From NCBI GenBank assembly GCA_032073245.1, contig DAMANX010000006.1:62001-126000 (forward strand): a stretch of DNA of 64,000 nt, given 5' to 3'. The notes below the pieces were generated by a model, which did not search any database, had not been told where the DNA came from, and saw nothing but the letters and a program-made list of their open reading frames with translations. The stretch is from QVMG01 sp032073245. Its GTDB lineage: Bacteria; Bacteroidota; Bacteroidia; Bacteroidales; Tannerellaceae. Position 1 is the first letter of the stretch. Every line of letters starts with the position of its first letter. This document shows positions 51,244 through 59,242 of the stretch, one piece after another. The position numbers and the translations under genes are program-made.

Positions 51244-51963
51244 TCATTTTTTAGGGTCAATTATTCCCGGATTATGCGGATCACCTCTAAATGTCTTTTT
51301 ATCTACTTCATAGTCATCCATAAGATTTTCAGGCAACGGTTGCATGATCTTTTTTATATCTCTTTCAGAAAGGCTTGAGTCTAGCCATATCTCTTCAAGC
51401 TCCTTCGGAATCATAAAGGGCATCCGGAAGGGGTTCTTACCTCCATTGTGAATCCATTTCATCCGCTCATTTGCCTCTGTTGTTATCATCACATAGGTAT
51501 CGTGAATTTGTCCTGTTTCGGTATTAATCCATCTATCGTATAATCCTCCTATTGAAAAGATTTCTTCTCCTTTCATAAATATCCGGTAAACACTTGATTC
51601 TTCTTTTCCGTTTACTGTTTCGTAGTGATACTCATAAAATCCTGTGGAAGGGATAATACATCTTTTATTGTGTATCAAAAGTTTGTACGGCCATGTTTCA
51701 AATATAGTCTCTGCTTTGGCATTTACAAACCAATTACCTTTTCTGTAGCGTTCCATGTCTGCAACTTTAGCAGAAGATGGTATTAACCCCCATTCCATAA
51801 TTTGCGGTTCTTCATCCAGGTTGATGATAATTGAGTTGGGGTGTGCATAAGCCGGCACAACGAATTGTTTGTCATCAAACAACTCAAGTTGTTGATTCTT
51901 TTTTCTACTATATCTGTTTGCAAGACTAAGAGCTTTAGCGGTGAAACTATTAAAGAAGCACAT
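51244..51963 (-). CDS. SRAP / HMCES-type abasic-site protein (YedK-like)
   Basis: 239 residues. Met1-Cys2 gives the catalytic N-terminal Cys after Met removal; further signature text is WGLIPSSAKVADMERYRKG, NWFVNAKAETIFETWPYKLL, CIIPSTGFYEYH, and RMPFMIPKELEEIWLDS. SRAP proteins cross-link to abasic sites in single-stranded DNA and protect them. It ends an operon with umuDC and a nuclease, so it belongs to a DNA-damage cassette. Confidence 0.92.
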   Translation of the reverse strand: MCFFNSFTAKALSLANRYSRKKNQQLELFDDKQFVVPAYAHPNSIIINLDEEPQIMEWGLIPSSAKVADMERYRKGNWFVNAKAETIFETWPYKLLIHNKRCIIPSTGFYEYHYETVNGKEESSVYRIFMKGEEIFSIGGLYDRWINTETGQIHDTYVMITTEANERMKWIHNGGKNPFRMPFMIPKELEEIWLDSSLSERDIKKIMQPLPENLMDDYEVDKKTFRGDPHNPGIIDPKK

Positions 51964-52004
51964 AAAATACTGAATTTGAATTTAATTTATAACACTAAGA
52001 TCGT

Positions 52005-52769
52005 TCATGTTGTTTCACGTCCAAACCTTTTAGCAAGTTGCTCATATTCTTCTAAAATTATATCATCATATCTTTTCTTTTTAAAGAACACTTGATGAAA
52101 TATTGTACTCCTATTGCCGTATTGAAGTTTGAAAGGAAAAGGTTTATATTTGAGATTATGTTTCAATATTATCTTTAAGAGTTCATTATTGGTCGCATTA
52201 CAATTTTTAAGTATTTCGTTACATTCTCTTTTCCTTAGAATTCCTTCATCAAGATATGAAAGGATTTCCTTTTCTAGTATGCGATTGCATTTAATTTTTT
52301 TGATCTTATTAACTGAGTTTACACCATCGGTAAGGAGTAATCCAAAACCTTTGTGATAACAGAACTTTAATAAAGCCTCCGTTTTAAGTTGCACCCTGTG
52401 ATTAAGCATTCCCGGCAAATCTTTCACTTCAGCAATAATGAATTCTCCGGTGTTAAGATAAATTCCAAAATCAGGGGTGTATCTATCTTTATGGCGGCCT
52501 CTCAGATATTTAATTTGTATGGGTTGGTCAAAGTAGAACTTCACTTTTTTCATTTCTTCTAACTTCTGAATGAAAGAAAGCTCCAGACCGGATTCATATT
52601 GTATGTTTCTACCGCATTTTTTTGAATAAAACAGCCCACTCTTATATCTGTGATGTTCATGTACGGTTCTTTGTGGTTGAAGGAAATCGAAGAAATCTAT
52701 ATCAAATTTGAGCCTGTTATCAAACCATATTACTTTACTAAGTAGTTTATCCTCCTTGCTCTTCATCAC
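52005..52769 (-). CDS. TnsA-like PD-(D/E)xK nuclease
   Basis: 254 residues. The nuclease core is seen as ESGLELSFIQKLEEMKKVKF (first acidic residue), YFDQPIQIKYLRG, then RYTPDFGIYLNTGEFIIAEVKD with the catalytic Asp of PDF and the ExK of EVK. This is the TnsA N-terminal endonuclease layout, but no TnsB/C partners are present. It overlaps umuC by one base. An operon with umuDC and SRAP suggests a role in repair of damaged or stalled DNA; that is inference. Confidence 0.7.
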   Translation of the reverse strand: MMKSKEDKLLSKVIWFDNRLKFDIDFFDFLQPQRTVHEHHRYKSGLFYSKKCGRNIQYESGLELSFIQKLEEMKKVKFYFDQPIQIKYLRGRHKDRYTPDFGIYLNTGEFIIAEVKDLPGMLNHRVQLKTEALLKFCYHKGFGLLLTDGVNSVNKIKKIKCNRILEKEILSYLDEGILRKRECNEILKNCNATNNELLKIILKHNLKYKPFPFKLQYGNRSTIFHQVFFKKKRYDDIILEEYEQLAKRFGRETT

Positions 52770-54058
52770 TATGCCGTCTTAACATGGATGAAGTCGCTTA
52801 CCTTTGTCGAATAGCACGGTGAACGGTGTATTTGTTTCATTCTCCAATCCTCTTTGCCTAATTGACATGCAAGCATAATAGTATTCTTGTTGAATCCGGA
52901 GTTAAGCTTGTCGAGTATGGGCATTACTTTCTGGTTCTTCTCCCTATTGTATGTATCGAACATATTTTGCTGAACGGCTATCTCAGGAGTAGTCTCTAAA
53001 ATGATTACCCCGGCTTTTTTATATTTATATCCTTCCTTAAATATTAACCGTAAGCCTTCTATAGCATAGCCAACCAGCTCAGGTGTTATGTTTGATGGAA
53101 CCGGAAGGCGGATGGGAATATTTGCGGCGTATTGGTCGTGTTTTTCATTGAAGTTATTAGTGTGTATAAAGACAAGTAGAGAAGTGGCGCAGGAGCCTTG
53201 TTTGCGTAGCTTTTGAGCGCATACTGACGTGAATGTAGATATTGCTTCCTTCATCCCGTCGAAGTTCGTCACATACTCTCCAAATGCCCTACTTGTGCAA
53301 ATGCTTTTTTTAGGTGGTGGAACCACGTCCATCTCAATACATGGTTCACCGTTTAGCTCTTTCCATGTACGTAATCCCACTACTGTAAAGTTAAGCCGTA
53401 TCCATTGCGGAGGGGCGCAAGCGAAGTCATAAGCTGTATGTATTCCATATTTTTTCAGCTTCTTTTCATTGCGGTGACCTATGCCCCAGACATCACCGAC
53501 CTCGAACCCTTTTAATGCTTTTATCCGTTTCTCTTCAGAATCAATCACACAGCAGCCTTTATACCCTTTGTATTTCTTCGCATATTTGTTAGCGACTTTA
53601 GCAAGTGTCTTAGTAGGGGCAATACCTAATGATACAGGTATGCCTGTTCCCCTGGTAACTTCTTTCACTATCTTTTCCCCGTATTCTTTCAGATTAAAAT
53701 ATGTTTCAAAGCCATCGAAATTCAGAAATGCTTCGTCAATACTATAAACTTCTGTTTCCGGCACATAAGAAGAAAGTAAAGTCATTACACGGTTTGACAT
53801 ATCACCATAGAGTTCATAGTTAGAAGAGAACACAGCTATCTTGTGTTTCCTTTCCAGTTCTTTCATCTGGTAATATGGTATGCCCATCTTTATACCCAGT
53901 TCTTTTAATTCGTTGCTTCTGGCAATTACACAGCCATCGTTGTTGGAAAGAACCGCGATTGGTACTCCAATTAAATCCGGACGGAATACACGCTCGCAAT
54001 TGGCATAGAAGTTATTGCAATCGACTAAGCCTATCATGTGTGAATTATAGTCAACCAT
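52769..54058 (-). CDS. umuC: DNA polymerase V catalytic subunit, UmuC type
   Basis: 429 residues, normal size. Y-family active site: Asp13 in LVDCNNFYANCERVF, and Asp108-Glu109 in VYSIDEAFLNF. A helix-hairpin-helix (KKLKKYGIHTAYDFACAPPQ) and little-finger domain follow. It copies damaged templates with UmuD'. It overlaps umuD by one base (TAATG) and heads the downstream nuclease and SRAP genes. Confidence 0.93.
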   Translation of the reverse strand: MVDYNSHMIGLVDCNNFYANCERVFRPDLIGVPIAVLSNNDGCVIARSNELKELGIKMGIPYYQMKELERKHKIAVFSSNYELYGDMSNRVMTLLSSYVPETEVYSIDEAFLNFDGFETYFNLKEYGEKIVKEVTRGTGIPVSLGIAPTKTLAKVANKYAKKYKGYKGCCVIDSEEKRIKALKGFEVGDVWGIGHRNEKKLKKYGIHTAYDFACAPPQWIRLNFTVVGLRTWKELNGEPCIEMDVVPPPKKSICTSRAFGEYVTNFDGMKEAISTFTSVCAQKLRKQGSCATSLLVFIHTNNFNEKHDQYAANIPIRLPVPSNITPELVGYAIEGLRLIFKEGYKYKKAGVIILETTPEIAVQQNMFDTYNREKNQKVMPILDKLNSGFNKNTIMLACQLGKEDWRMKQIHRSPCYSTKVSDFIHVKTA

Positions 54059-54501
54059 TATCTAAACCTTTTTACTGCACTAATAACAATACCCCAAATG
54101 ATTAACTCGTTATCGGAGGTCACTTTAATAGGCTTAAATTTTTCATTGTCCGGAAGTAGCCAGATGATATCTTTTTCTACTTTCAAACGTTTCATCGTAA
54201 ATTCACCATCTAAAAAGCACACAGCAATATCCCCATCTCTTGGTTGAAGAGATTTATCAACTAAAACAATATCGCCATTATTGATACCAGAACCGCTTAA
54301 ACATTCTCCGTCTACTTTCGCAAAAAATGTAGTGGAAGGATGCTTTATTAATAGTTCATTAAGACTAATCGCATCGGCTTGATAATCTTGTGCTGGGCTG
54401 GTAAAACCTGCATTAATTCCTCCAACAAACGGTATTACTTGTACATCATCAACAACAACAGGATAAAATACTATCCTGCCTCTCTTTTCCTCAAAATTCA
54501 T
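54058..54501 (-). CDS. umuD: UmuD-like S24 peptidase with Cys in place of the Ser nucleophile
   Basis: 147 residues. Cleavage site Ala31-Gly32 (NAGFTSPA), then the active-site region AKVDGECLSGSGINNGDIVL: where GxSM is expected there is G-E-Cys67-L. The base Lys104 is kept in GEFTMKRLK. So the protein has the layout of UmuD but a Cys nucleophile candidate. It may cleave less well, differently, or not at all. It is the first gene of the leftward operon. Confidence 0.88.
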   Translation of the reverse strand: MNFEEKRGRIVFYPVVVDDVQVIPFVGGINAGFTSPAQDYQADAISLNELLIKHPSTTFFAKVDGECLSGSGINNGDIVLVDKSLQPRDGDIAVCFLDGEFTMKRLKVEKDIIWLLPDNEKFKPIKVTSDNELIIWGIVISAVKRFR

Positions 54502-54524
54502 ATTATCTCGTCCCCTTTCAAAAA

Positions 54525-54532
54525 CAAAGTTA
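54525..54532 (-). promoter_or_regulatory. -7 box of the umuDC operon
   Basis: CAAAGTTA, which reads TAACTTTG on the minus strand, 24 bases upstream of the umuD ATG. No clear -33 box. Confidence 0.5.
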
Positions 54533-54692
54533 TATAAGAGGAATGTTAATTAAAAATCAGCAGAAGCAATAGGGATGTCTTTTAGATGATTAATGATAAA
54601 ATTAATAGTTTTAAGCGATTTAAAATCATTTGGTTGCATGACGAAATAAAATTTCGCTTCATCATGATATATTTAGGTAAATTAAAATAATA

Positions 54693-55082
54693 ATGAAAAC
54701 TCACGATAAACAGCCACAAAGACTAAGTCGCACATTAGACGCCAATCCAAAAGCATCCAGACAAGCTCCGATAGATGTAATATTACAGAAATATGCAGAT
54801 CGAAATGAAGTTATCCAGCAAAAGGCTATTTTTGATTCTGATGGAAGTATACTTAGATATCGTCAAACAATTAATCAAATAAAAGCTATTTCTGGCGAAG
54901 GCAAACGGGAAATGAAACAGAAGACAGCTCTTCATGATGCTGCTCTAGGAAGTTCACCAGATCATCATAAAGACAGAGATCTTGATGATGATACTTTAAT
55001 AGGAGATTTAGAGGCTAAAATTGAAGAAGTCAAAGGACACCTAACTCGAAGAAATCCAGGTAAAGATCCTATCCAATTGTAG
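54693..55082 (+). CDS. accessory protein near the integrase, unknown
   Basis: 129 residues, rightward, flanked by leftward genes on both sides. Basic N-terminus (THDKQPQRLSRTLDANPKAS) with RQAPIDVILQKYADRNEVIQ, a Gln/Arg middle and an Asp/His-rich loop (SSPDHHKDRDLDDDTLIGDL). The N-terminal text reminds me of Bacteroidales proteins linked to DUF4157 or contractile-injection cargo, but that is only a weak resemblance. Its lone orientation suggests cargo. Confidence 0.5.
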   Translation: MKTHDKQPQRLSRTLDANPKASRQAPIDVILQKYADRNEVIQQKAIFDSDGSILRYRQTINQIKAISGEGKREMKQKTALHDAALGSSPDHHKDRDLDDDTLIGDLEAKIEEVKGHLTRRNPGKDPIQL

Positions 55083-55094
55083 TGAAACAGCAAT

Positions 55095-56240
55095 TTATTT
55101 ATCTTTATTATTGCTTGAAAGTTTTTCTTTCATCTCATTGACAATTGTTTGAGATAAAAGCTTTGCATAATGCTGAGTCATTTTTGTAGAGCTATGACCC
55201 ATAGATTTGCTAACAACCTCTAAGCTGACTCCCTTATTAAGTAAAAAGGTTGCATAAGTATGTCGGGCAACATGAGTTGTAAGATTCTTTTTAATCCCTG
55301 CTCCGGCTCCCAGCAGTTTTAGATAATCATTGTATTTCTGATTGCTAATTTTAGGCAAGTCATAATCGTATTTTTCCGCAATAGTTTCGGCTTCGGGAAG
55401 AAACCAAGATATATTAGATACATCTGTTTTCGTTCGTGACAATCGTATTACTTTATCTTCTCCTAAAATTGTGATATCTTCTTTTGAGAATTTCTGCATA
55501 TCAACATAAGCCAGTCCTGTAAACATTTGAAACAAGAATAAATCTTTTATAGGAACAAGCCTTTCAATCTCCGGAATATAGTCAATTATTTGTTGAATCT
55601 CCGTCTCTTCAAGGAACACAGGGTCTTTCGATTTTTTAGAAGGCATTTTGAAATTTAGATAAGGGTCTTTATCTATATGTCCTAGTTTAATAGCCTCTTT
55701 AATATATTGATGTAGTACTGAGTGCCGCTTATGGAGTGTTACCGGCCCATTATCATGTGATCTTAAAAAGGTATCGAATAGGACAATGTTTTCATATGTC
55801 AAATCTGAAAATGATACAATCTTACCAAAATCTCTCAGTCTTTTTATTAATGTATGATGATATTGCATTGTTCCCCAAGCGATATTCTTTCGGGATAGTT
55901 CAGAAAGGATAAAGGGTAAAAACTCATTTGTATTAGTAGTTTCTTCATCGTAATTCTTGGCATCCTGAATAGTTTTGCATTTATCTGATAGGACAAATGC
56001 TTCTACTTGGGAATATATACGCCTTCCCTTAGATGTAATAGCCAAAGCATTATTATGTTTTATACAAGTAAACCCCATTTTATCAGAAAACTGATTCTTA
56101 TATAACTTTATTCCTGTAGATATGAATATTCCATTCTTGGCCTTTCTTTCCCTTACCTCGATCTGGAGTAACCCTTGCTTGGAATCATTATCAGCTTCCT
56201 TTTTCCGGTCAAATACATATCTTAATATTACGTTATCCAT
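55095..56240 (-). CDS. tyrosine integrase
   Basis: 381 residues: arm-binding N-terminus, SAM-like core-binding domain (about 105-205) and catalytic domain. Catalytic set: Lys271 (SRTKT), His323-x-x-Arg326 (THVARHTY), His349 (MGHSS) and Tyr358 (TQHYAK). At the place of the first Arg (TGLR in most) it has TGLA (Ala244), a change like that known from IntDOT-type recombinases of Bacteroides. It integrates and excises the prophage; it lies 157 bases from the tRNA-Lys 3' end. Confidence 0.93.
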   Translation of the reverse strand: MDNVILRYVFDRKKEADNDSKQGLLQIEVRERKAKNGIFISTGIKLYKNQFSDKMGFTCIKHNNALAITSKGRRIYSQVEAFVLSDKCKTIQDAKNYDEETTNTNEFLPFILSELSRKNIAWGTMQYHHTLIKRLRDFGKIVSFSDLTYENIVLFDTFLRSHDNGPVTLHKRHSVLHQYIKEAIKLGHIDKDPYLNFKMPSKKSKDPVFLEETEIQQIIDYIPEIERLVPIKDLFLFQMFTGLAYVDMQKFSKEDITILGEDKVIRLSRTKTDVSNISWFLPEAETIAEKYDYDLPKISNQKYNDYLKLLGAGAGIKKNLTTHVARHTYATFLLNKGVSLEVVSKSMGHSSTKMTQHYAKLLSQTIVNEMKEKLSSNNKDK

Positions 56241-56242
56241 AT

Positions 56243-56335
56243 TTCCTTACCAGTTTTCCTTACCATGATAAAACAAAGGTAGGAAAAAGTAAGGAAAGTG
56301 TGGAAGAATATGGAAGAATATGGAAAAATATGGAA
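56243..56335. repeat. integrase-proximal repeats, probable arm sites
   Basis: Two direct copies of TTTCCTTACC (56243 and 56255), inverted relatives GTAAGGAAA nearby, and a tandem array TGGAAGAATA, TGGAAGAATA, TGGAAAAATA, TGGAA at 56301-56335. Short clustered repeats between an integrase and its attachment site are typical arm-binding sites. Confidence 0.5.
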
Positions 56336-56365
56336 TTGATTTCCTTACTGGAAGGGGCTTTAAAA

Positions 56366-56392
56366 CAAAAAAACCGCTGTTTAAGCGGCTTC
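56366..56392 (-). terminator. terminator of tRNA-Lys
   Basis: Stem AGCCGCT / AGCGG(TT) seen on the plus strand as CCGCT-gttta-AGCGG with an A-run on the left, so it ends transcripts of the leftward tRNA gene. It also marks the prophage-host junction. Confidence 0.7.
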
Positions 56393-56397
56393 TTGGG

Positions 56398-56470
56398 TGA
56401 CCTGGGAGGGGCTCGAACCCTCGACCCAATGATTAAGAGTCATTTGCTCTACCAACTGAGCTACCAAGTC
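56398..56470 (-). tRNA. tRNA-Lys (CTT anticodon), probable prophage attachment locus
   Basis: 73 bases fold as a full cloverleaf: acceptor GACTTGG/CCAGGTC, D arm GCTC/GAGC, anticodon stem AATGA/TCATT with loop CTCTTAA, T arm GAGGG/CCCTC with TTCGAGC loop, discriminator A. CCA is not encoded. The integrase gene lies at its 3' side, so the 3' part of this tRNA is the likely attB. Confidence 0.95.
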
Positions 56471-56495
56471 ATGCAATTTTGTGTGTTTGCGGGTG

Positions 56496-56526
56496 CAAAG
56501 ATAGGTTATAAATTGTTTTAGGCAAA
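56496..56526 (-). promoter_or_regulatory. promoter of tRNA-Lys
   Basis: On the minus strand TTTG (56523-56526) and TATCTTTG (56496-56503) with a 19-base spacer, 25 bases upstream of the tRNA. Near-perfect consensus. Confidence 0.75.
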
Positions 56527-56562
56527 CTTTTTTGTTCCTTTTTTATTTTGTACTTTGGGATA

Positions 56563-57366
56563 TTAGTCGAATTCAAAGATCTCGGAAGGGGTGGTGCGTT
56601 TGAGGGCTATCAGGTTGACATCTTTTCCTACACGGATACCTTCGCGGAATAATCGTATATCTATTGTTTTGTATGCCAGTTCAGGATGGTTGTTGTCTTT
56701 GCTGAGATGACATAACCAGATGTCCTTTAAATCTGGTGTATAATGAGTGGCAAGAAATTCGGCTGCTTCCCGGTTGCTGAGATGGCCGGTTGGGCTGGAT
56801 ACTCGTTCTTTAAGAAAAGCAGGATAACTACCGAAACGAAGCATTTCTTCATCATAATTGGCTTCAATGATCAAATGATTGGCCATACACATGTATTTGC
56901 TGACAGTTTCAGTGATATGGCCTACATCGGTAGCAAACGTAAAACGATGCTGATTGTATACAATATGATAACCAACGTTATCAGTGCTATCATGTGGAAC
57001 CTCAAATGCAGTTATCTGGAAATCACGGATTGAAAAAGGAGTTTCCTTTTCTACGATCCGTCGTGAACTATAAAGAGTCTCTTCTACATACCGGCTCTTT
57101 TCAATGCCACCATGGACCGCCAGAGTGGCAAAGATCGGTATATTCAGCTTTTCTCCCAGACAACCTACAGTTTTGATATGATCGGCATGATCATGTGTAA
57201 TAAGTACAGCAATAATCTTCGACATTTCAATATTGTAATCCTTGAGCACTTTCCGAATTGTACGTATGCCAATACCGGCATCAATCAGAATACCATATTC
57301 GGAGTTACCCATATAATAGCAGTTTCCACTACTACCGCTTGCCAAGCTTATGAATTTTAGCTTCAT
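56563..57366 (-). CDS. MBL-fold metallohydrolase (YycJ/WalJ-like)
   Basis: 267 residues. The metallo-beta-lactamase HxHxDH motif is in THDHADH; SLASGSSGNCYYMGNSEYGI and IDAGIGIRTIRKVL open the fold; later ligands are in FEVPHDSTDNVGY and ATDVGHIT. It is likely a nuclease or hydrolase of the YycJ family. It is the last gene of a leftward run TRIC - ansA - this, with 16-base gaps. Confidence 0.88.
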   Translation of the reverse strand: MKLKFISLASGSSGNCYYMGNSEYGILIDAGIGIRTIRKVLKDYNIEMSKIIAVLITHDHADHIKTVGCLGEKLNIPIFATLAVHGGIEKSRYVEETLYSSRRIVEKETPFSIRDFQITAFEVPHDSTDNVGYHIVYNQHRFTFATDVGHITETVSKYMCMANHLIIEANYDEEMLRFGSYPAFLKERVSSPTGHLSNREAAEFLATHYTPDLKDIWLCHLSKDNNHPELAYKTIDIRLFREGIRVGKDVNLIALKRTTPSEIFEFD

Positions 57367-57382
57367 TTTCTTCTAACTTTTT

Positions 57383-58462
57383 TCACAGGCGATAATTCTC
57401 CGGGAGAGTTATTTCTCCGATTAGAGAACAATTCATGTGTTCTTTTACAACTTCGGGGCTCATCCCATGCCCGAATAGGAACATTAGCTTTGTGACCGCA
57501 CTTTCCGTTGTACTATCATAACCGCTTATAATACCAGCTTCTAATAATTTGTGACCGGTTTCATAACGGTGCATTTCAACTGTTCCGGCAATACACTGAC
57601 TTACATTAACGATAACTATCCCTCTGTCAACTGCATCTTTAAGCATTGATATAAACCATTCATCCCGCGGAGCATTACCGCTACCATAAGTTTCCATTAC
57701 CACTCCCTTTAAATTGGGGATGTTTAAAATACTTTCTATTACTTGTTGGGATATACCCGGGAATAATTTCAGTATAGCAATATTTCTGTCTAAAAGATAA
57801 TGCGGTTTTAAAGGTTTCCTGGATACAGGATGATAGACCTGTGCAAGGTCGTACTTGATATGTATTCCTGCATGTGCCAATGCCGGATAATTATAAGAGC
57901 GGAAAGCATTAAAATTATCAGCACTAACTTTACTGGTACGGTTTCCACGCAATAGGTTATTTTCAAAAAAGATACATACTTCAGGAATAAGAGGAACTCC
58001 ATTTTCTTGTGCTGCTGCAATCTCTATTGCAGTGATAAGATTTTCTTTTCCATCTGTCCGCAATATCCCAATTGGTAATTGCGATCCTGTCAGAATCACA
58101 GGTTTGCTTAGGTTCTCAAGCATAAAACTAAGAGCAGAAGCAGTATATGACATGGTATCTGTTCCATGTAGAATCACAAACCCATCATATTTCTGATAAT
58201 TACCCGCTATGATTTCAACTAATTTTTTCCACGAATCAGGGCCCATTTCCGAAGAATCGATGGGTGGTTCAAATTGGATGCTGGAGACTGCATAACCTAA
58301 TTTCTTCAACTCCGGCATATTATTCTTTAAATGCTGAAAATTGAAAGCTTCCAGAACACCTGTCTCGGGATTTTCCATCATACCGATGGTACCTCCCGTA
58401 TAAATAAGTAATATAGATGCCTTTTCTTGCTGATTGTTTTCGTGTACAGTCATAGCGTACAA
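57383..58462 (-). CDS. ansA: type I L-asparaginase
   Basis: 359 residues. First catalytic Thr in IYTGGTIGMMEN, second in VILHGTDTMSYTASAL, and the usual PVILTGSQLPIG and VVMETYGSGNAP segments. It hydrolyses asparagine to aspartate and ammonia in the cytoplasm; no signal peptide. Middle gene of the leftward operon. Confidence 0.93.
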   Translation of the reverse strand: MYAMTVHENNQQEKASILLIYTGGTIGMMENPETGVLEAFNFQHLKNNMPELKKLGYAVSSIQFEPPIDSSEMGPDSWKKLVEIIAGNYQKYDGFVILHGTDTMSYTASALSFMLENLSKPVILTGSQLPIGILRTDGKENLITAIEIAAAQENGVPLIPEVCIFFENNLLRGNRTSKVSADNFNAFRSYNYPALAHAGIHIKYDLAQVYHPVSRKPLKPHYLLDRNIAILKLFPGISQQVIESILNIPNLKGVVMETYGSGNAPRDEWFISMLKDAVDRGIVIVNVSQCIAGTVEMHRYETGHKLLEAGIISGYDSTTESAVTKLMFLFGHGMSPEVVKEHMNCSLIGEITLPENYRL

Positions 58463-58478
58463 AGTTAATTAAATAATT

Positions 58479-59090
58479 CTATTCATCACCTTTTAATATA
58501 GGGGCGCTTAAATGATATTTGACAGCTAGTAAACGGGCGGCTAAAACGCTGATAGCTGTGACAACTTGTGTGACAATCGGCGCAACATTTACCTTTAAAC
58601 ATATATAATAAACAAAGCCCCCCAATACACATGTAAGTGCATAAATATCTTTCCGGAAAATCAAAGGAACTTCATTGATCAAAATGTCTCGTATCATACC
58701 TCCAAACGAACCGGTGATTGTACCCATAATAATAGCAACCCACATAGGAAATCCCATAGATAATGTTTTATCGATTCCGGACACAACAAAGAGTCCTAAT
58801 CCTATAGCGTCAAAAATGAAGAAAGTATTATTTAGCTTGATAACATATTTTCGGAATGCAATAACGAACAAGAGAGCCAGGGCTGATACAATCAGGTAGG
58901 AAGCATCTTGCATCCAAAAAGGAGTAGCATTAATTAATATGTCGCGAATAGTACCACCTCCTACAGCAGTCACAACCCCAACCACATACGCTCCAAACCA
59001 ATCAAATTGTTTGGCGGAAGCTAATCTTATACCACTTATGGCAAAAGCAAACGTTCCGGCATAGTTGCAAAAGGTGATAAAATCTATCAT
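58479..59090 (-). CDS. trimeric intracellular cation channel family protein (UPF0126)
   Basis: 203 residues with seven hydrophobic helices. It is a duplicated domain: SGIRLASAKQFDWFGAYVVG and GVVTAVGGGTIRDILI, then a second GIDKTLSMGFPMWVAIIMGT with GSFGGMIRDILI. The GGGxxRDIL repeats are the family signature. Probable K+ or cation channel in the inner membrane. First gene of the operon; a TATTTTTG box lies on the minus strand at 59104-59111. Confidence 0.92.
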   Translation of the reverse strand: MIDFITFCNYAGTFAFAISGIRLASAKQFDWFGAYVVGVVTAVGGGTIRDILINATPFWMQDASYLIVSALALLFVIAFRKYVIKLNNTFFIFDAIGLGLFVVSGIDKTLSMGFPMWVAIIMGTITGSFGGMIRDILINEVPLIFRKDIYALTCVLGGFVYYICLKVNVAPIVTQVVTAISVLAARLLAVKYHLSAPILKGDE

Positions 59091-59242
59091 TTTGTTTTTT
59101 CTGCAAAAATACGGATTTGTTTGTAAATTTATAGTTTTTAGAGAGAATACCTAATAATAATTTAAACCAGACGAATTCAATATGGTTATATATTTATAGT
59201 TTTGTATTTGTAATGGGTATTAGGTTAATATTAATATAATAG

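Noticed and set aside
52005..52769. Tn7-like transposon
   Set aside because: Only a TnsA-like nuclease is present; no TnsB, TnsC or end repeats are visible.
56301..56335. Short tandem array as a CRISPR
   Set aside because: The units are 10 bases without spacers; it fits integrase arm sites better.
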